A DNA stretch of 8,918 nucleotides from Caldifarciminota bacterium (lineage in GTDB: Bacteria; WOR-3; Hydrothermia; UBA1063; CAJXJZ01). How positions within the stretch are numbered: the stretch's first letter is position 1; each line of letters begins with the position of its first letter. The stretch is taken from contig JALTEL010000233.1 in NCBI GenBank assembly GCA_027073945.1, forward strand, positions 1-8,918, given 5' to 3'. The position numbers and the translations under genes were made by a program. This document shows, piece by piece, positions 7,301 through 8,918 of the stretch. The notes beneath the pieces were generated by a model that ran no database searches, was not told the origin of the DNA, and saw nothing but the letters and a program-made list of their open reading frames with translations.

Positions 7301-7485
7301 CCAGGCGATACATACAGGAAGTTATTGCCAATCTGACTATTCAATATTTGTATAAACATGACTTGAGATTTTCGAGCGAAGAAATGAAAAAAACTGCCTC
7401 TGCATTTCTGCTGCTTGAAGATAGCCAGCTGATTGATGAGGTTATGCAATCGTTCGAAAGAAAGAAAGGGGAAGAAGATGATTGA
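4339..7485 (+). CDS. Large HerA/FtsK-superfamily ATPase (DUF87)
   Basis: A 1,048-aa P-loop ATPase of the HerA/FtsK superfamily, whose members form hexameric motors that pump DNA or proteins. Residues 1-215 form a folded N-terminal region with no family I can name. About 224-297 is a Ser/Thr/Asn/Gln-rich low-complexity insert with a short hydrophobic strand (VGVSIILL) in the middle. The motor follows: Walker A GLTGSGKT (466-473, Lys472), ESAKRDYR (495-502), a GPMPSIVEK helix, Walker B MVIEEAH (721-727, Glu724 and Glu725), and the HerA-type segment VVEQIPSKISPDVI (769-782) followed by Arg792, a candidate arginine finger. The last 190 or so residues are helical. ATG 4339 has GGAG nine bases upstream and overlaps the previous gene by 8 bases; the 3' end overlaps the toxin gene by 8. 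No NurA partner is present. Base composition of the front and core is visibly GC-richer than its neighbours. Cargo is unknown: DNA, or the adjacent toxin, are both possible. Confidence 0.87.
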   Translation: MDDTTKSNKTNIQTIIEASQKLVPWWQSDTKDILKTQTEQNPKSYLNSFYLFPLDEISVNSDYDDIPGFIHERFHNILAAASHSGLSVALILSSKNGKTRVFLGFKDASPENNKNNPELFASIVNGVLPGKKINLEESVDILSLADGCQYGGIVTGVPIIKNEDGKQKFNLSSVARSLYGKDYVLAIISRPVSEAEKQRSFNELIQIRDRMHALAQLTIEEERGTGKSVSETETTTTGQSNTSGGSKGSTKGVGVSIILLNGNHNVNKTKSWSNTETESISKSKTETSSENQSHSISIEQQNGFAMELEKIANEYIERMIQGFGSGYWETSITFATQDKIASDVLAGTFAGELSKPSDKLLPPPRIYLDSLGDKTLFIPKVNSRNAFFPKSLASYITSEELSLVSSPPVESIPGYEIQKMPALALTDIGSKSEMFLGSIADHGNPIQDTKLYLSKNDLNKHLFVCGLTGSGKTTTVKHILKELVRKEGIPFLVLESAKRDYRQLLADEVFKNNLNIFTIGNATVSPIRFNPFYIQEGVHPLEHIDYLKAIFNASFSLYGPMPSIVEKCLHAIYEKRGWNLTLGTHPNFIDRHGDYDEERYLSEEHYYCFPTLTDLKEEVDHYIKTELDYRGELRDNIRTAILVRLESLCVGAKGLMFNTHDFFPIEKLLSRNTIFEMESLADDDDKAFFVGLILVLIGEYRRKENPAINPGMGNKGLRHFMVIEEAHRLLKNVETERTSEMMGNPKGKAVEVFCNILAEMRSLGQGVAVVEQIPSKISPDVIKNSNTKIVHRLVSKDDQSLLAGSLSIDDYDALYLNRLKTGHALCHKEGMGRPVECAVLNDVASHAISDDKIKRSMSSLDYKPLHSYKVYQIDALLGELGKELCVRFFNSLITAESKNLVDLINMAKGDLNRLLITKDIYYRPEDSDFSDYLSLNIMMLLNKGIYSRQKPIPKNLKTLLRCVIDNPTEQNRDNLNDSLNSFWKPVNARRYIQEVIANLTIQYLYKHDLRFSSEEMKKTASAFLLLEDSQLIDEVMQSFERKKGEEDD

Positions 7486-8155
7486 GCATCTTGCAACTGA
7501 AACCATCAAAAAAGGGCTTAAAAGTAAATTTTTCAAGGAAACAAGCATCAAAGGCGCTACAGAATCATCACCGTTGAAATCTTCTATGGAGACAATCAAT
7601 AATACCACTCTTGAAAATCTGAAAATTCAAAACGAGGCAATACACAACTCTGCCGAAATCGATAAAATACAGCCTTCTGAGGCAAATATCCCTGATAGCG
7701 CAGAGATCAAAGGACTCTCAGAAGAGGAAAAGCGACAAATAAAGAATGAAAGCGGCTGGTCTGGTGATGTAATCAATGCTATTGGCACCATGAAAGAGTA
7801 TGAAATCTACAAAGAAGCGGGACTTAAAGATGTAAAGATTAACGGCAGGGAAAGTTTGGTGAGAAGCGATATTGACTGGGAACAAAAAGATTCTATGGGG
7901 CGTGCCAACAAGGGAAGAGCGGAAGCAGGACTTTCGCCAATCAATAAAGACGGTGAAACAATAGAGTTGCATCATATTGGACAAAAAAGTGATGGACCGC
8001 TTGCTGAACTAACTCGCAATGAGCATAGAGGTATGAATAATTACTCAGTTTTACATGACACAAAAAAGCAATCCGAAATAAACAGAATTGATTTCACAAA
8101 AGAACGGATAGAATATTGGAAAGCAAGAGCAGCAAAGGGAGGTATAAATGCATAA
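7478..8155 (+). CDS. LHH-family HNH/Endo VII nuclease toxin
   Basis: A 225-aa predicted DNase toxin. The C-terminal half (about 80-219) is the LHH domain of the HNH/Endonuclease VII superfamily, common at the C-termini of polymorphic toxins. Recognisable blocks are GWS-x4-AIG-x3-EYEIYK (93-112), RSDIDWEQKD (129-138), GL-x-PI (151-155), the LHH signature at 164-166 followed by IGQK, PLAEL-x4-HRG (174-185), and the tail F-x3-R-x2-YWKARA. His165, His166, His183 and His193 are candidate metal/catalytic residues. Residues 1-80 are polar, with no signal peptide, no transmembrane segment and no known delivery marker; SAEI occurs twice there (58-61, 74-77). The protein is far shorter than typical secreted polymorphic toxins. 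ATG 7478 (GGGG six bases upstream) overlaps the ATPase gene by 8 bases; an in-frame ATG at 7433 lies deeper in that gene and is less likely. The immunity gene starts within its last codons. Confidence 0.9.
   Translation: MIEHLATETIKKGLKSKFFKETSIKGATESSPLKSSMETINNTTLENLKIQNEAIHNSAEIDKIQPSEANIPDSAEIKGLSEEEKRQIKNESGWSGDVINAIGTMKEYEIYKEAGLKDVKINGRESLVRSDIDWEQKDSMGRANKGRAEAGLSPINKDGETIELHHIGQKSDGPLAELTRNEHRGMNNYSVLHDTKKQSEINRIDFTKERIEYWKARAAKGGINA
8137..8143 (+). promoter_or_regulatory. Ribosome binding site of the immunity gene
   Basis: GGGAGGT, with core GGAGG at 8138-8142, lies 5 bases before ATG 8148, inside the end of the toxin gene. It is stronger than the toxin's own site (GGGG at 7468-7471), which fits the usual need for ample immunity protein. 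That comparison is from motif strength only. Confidence 0.6.
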
Positions 8156-8558
8156 TATTATCAAAAAAATCGAAGAAAAATATAAACTCTACAAAACTAA
8201 AGGTGCCTCTAATGAACTAATTGAAGAGGCTCAGAGACAGCTTAATCGAAAGTTTGCAAATGATTATAAAGAATATCTTTCCAAATATGGTGCGATCTCA
8301 TTCGGCCCTTATGAACTAACAGGACTTAATATTGACAGCTATGCAAACGTTGTTGCAGTAACACTTAAAGAAATACAAATGACTAAAAATTTTCCTAAGG
8401 ACGCTATTGTATTAGAAAATACAGGAAATGAAGGGATATTGATATTACAGAATTCAGATGGTGAAGTATATGAGTGGAAAGATGGAAAAAAAGGTAAAAA
8501 ATTCACGAACTTAGAAGAATACTTATCGGAACTGTTTCATAGATTAACAAACGTATAG
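8148..8558 (+). CDS. SUKH (SMI1/KNR4) family immunity protein
   Basis: A 136-aa protein of the SMI1/KNR4 or SUKH-1 family, known mainly as cytoplasmic immunity proteins that neutralise a partner nuclease toxin. The family pattern is clear: an N-terminal helix, then ELIEEAQRQLNRKFANDY (23-40) leading into KEYLSKYGAISFGPYELTGL (41-60), a beta-rich middle with TGNEGILIL (92-100) and GEVYEWKDG (105-113), and a C-terminal helix (NLEEYLSELF, 121-130). No signal peptide or membrane segment is present. It overlaps the toxin gene by 8 bases (ATGCATAA), the standard toxin-then-immunity order, so its target is almost certainly the LHH nuclease. It is the last gene of the run. Confidence 0.9.
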   Translation: MHNIIKKIEEKYKLYKTKGASNELIEEAQRQLNRKFANDYKEYLSKYGAISFGPYELTGLNIDSYANVVAVTLKEIQMTKNFPKDAIVLENTGNEGILILQNSDGEVYEWKDGKKGKKFTNLEEYLSELFHRLTNV

Positions 8559-8744
8559 ATAACTTTTTAGCTATTATCTTTATCTTGATTTGCCCTTTGG
8601 GAGAGTTTTAGATATTAACCACACTATTATTTTTCTTCAATATTATTTTTAATATAATGGTTTTTAGGAAAGATTTTCCACAGGCTCATTTAAATTTCTT
8701 TTATCAAAATATCCCGTTTATTTTTTTGTTTGTTAAAAGCGGTC
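8559..8744. other. AT-rich downstream spacer, no gene and no clear terminator
   Basis: I find no open frame worth calling. Two weak inverted repeats are present: AGATAA (8557-8562) with TTATCT (8574-8579), overlapping the immunity stop, and ATATTA (8640-8645) with TAATAT (8650-8655). Both are A/T-only or nearly so and would be unstable, so transcription may end further on, for example at the hairpins beginning at 8745. Confidence 0.4.
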
Positions 8745-8795
8745 ATTCCGGACTTGATCCAGAATCTCATTGATACCCTGAACTAAATTCAGGGT
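8745..8795. repeat. Twin-hairpin palindromic repeat
   Basis: Two adjacent stem-loops, both with 8-bp arms and 5-base loops. The first is ATTCCGGA (8745-8752), loop CTTGA, TCCAGAAT (8758-8765), with one mismatch. The second is ACCCTGAA (8775-8782), loop CTAAA, TTCAGGGT (8788-8795), perfect. The element matches in style the GTCATTC...GGGTGAC palindromic repeats dispersed through many bacterial genomes. It runs directly into the right 73-bp repeat, sharing GGGT. It could act as a bidirectional terminator or RNA stabiliser at the operon's end. Confidence 0.7.
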
Positions 8796-8864
8796 GACAT
8801 TAGTATAAATTCCCCTCTACAGAGGGGTACTGCGTAGCAGGGGGGTGTTCTTAGAGCCATACGG
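8792..8864. repeat. 73-bp direct repeat, right copy
   Basis: Identical over all 73 bases to 70-142, same orientation. It is joined on its left to an intact twin hairpin, whereas the left copy has a heptamer tract there. This copy therefore looks closer to the unmodified element. Beyond 8864 the two flanks stop matching. Confidence 0.85.
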
Positions 8865-8918
8865 ATTTATTATGCTATATTCCCCTCGGAAAATAACCCC
8901 TCAGCCCGGTAAAACCGG

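Noticed and set aside
7204..7608. Minus-strand open frame of 134 codons across the ATPase/toxin junction
   Set aside because: The longest antisense frame, but hydrophobic by mirror effect, without a recognisable domain or start signal, and crossing two confident genes.
8557..8579. AGATAA/TTATCT inverted repeat as the operon terminator
   Set aside because: Six mostly A/T pairs around an 11-base loop and no proper U tract; too weak to call.
8906..8918. CCGGT-aaa-ACCGG hairpin at the window edge
   Set aside because: Perfect 5-bp stem but cut off by the end of the window, so its nature cannot be judged.

Overview
The window (8,918 bases) looks like an accessory locus from a low-to-moderate GC bacterium. 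Translation signals are strong Shine-Dalgarno sites, and the flanking DNA is full of dispersed palindromic repeats typical of repeat-rich Gram-negative or environmental genomes. I cannot name the genus. No tRNA, rRNA, CRISPR array, transposase or integrase is visible. All six genes are on the + strand.

Layout. 1-538 is non-coding. It holds a remnant of a palindromic repeat, a tract of 7-base repeats, the left copy of a 73-bp exact direct repeat, a degenerate third relative of that repeat, and a good sigma70-type promoter (TTGACA, 17 bp, TATCCT) with a leader of roughly 110-130 nt. 539-1609 encodes an orphan PD-(D/E)xK nuclease of the HsdR N-terminal type. A 77-base gap follows. Then comes a tight five-gene run: a dynamin-family GTPase (1687-3687), a membrane-hairpin protein (3684-4346), a large HerA/FtsK-type ATPase (4339-7485), an LHH-family HNH/Endo VII nuclease toxin (7478-8155) and a SUKH/SMI1 immunity protein (8148-8558). 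The four junctions overlap by 4, 8, 8 and 8 bases. 8559-8918 is non-coding, with a twin-hairpin repeat and the right copy of the 73-bp repeat.

How the genes may work together (inference). The GTPase and hairpin protein look like a two-piece bacterial dynamin acting on a membrane. The HerA-type ATPase has a long N-terminal region with a Ser/Thr-rich insert and could be a hexameric DNA or protein pump. The last two genes form a classic polymorphic toxin/immunity pair, but the toxin has only a short N-terminal region and no secretion signal. The overlaps suggest translational coupling and therefore one functional unit: either a contact-dependent toxin delivery device (ATPase plus dynamin membrane module, LHH nuclease as cargo) or an anti-phage system using a HerA ATPase with nuclease effectors. 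The HsdR-like nuclease upstream favours a defence setting but may be independent. I do not recognise this exact six-gene combination as a named system. The exact 73-bp repeats on both sides could let the whole block move or be lost by homologous recombination.
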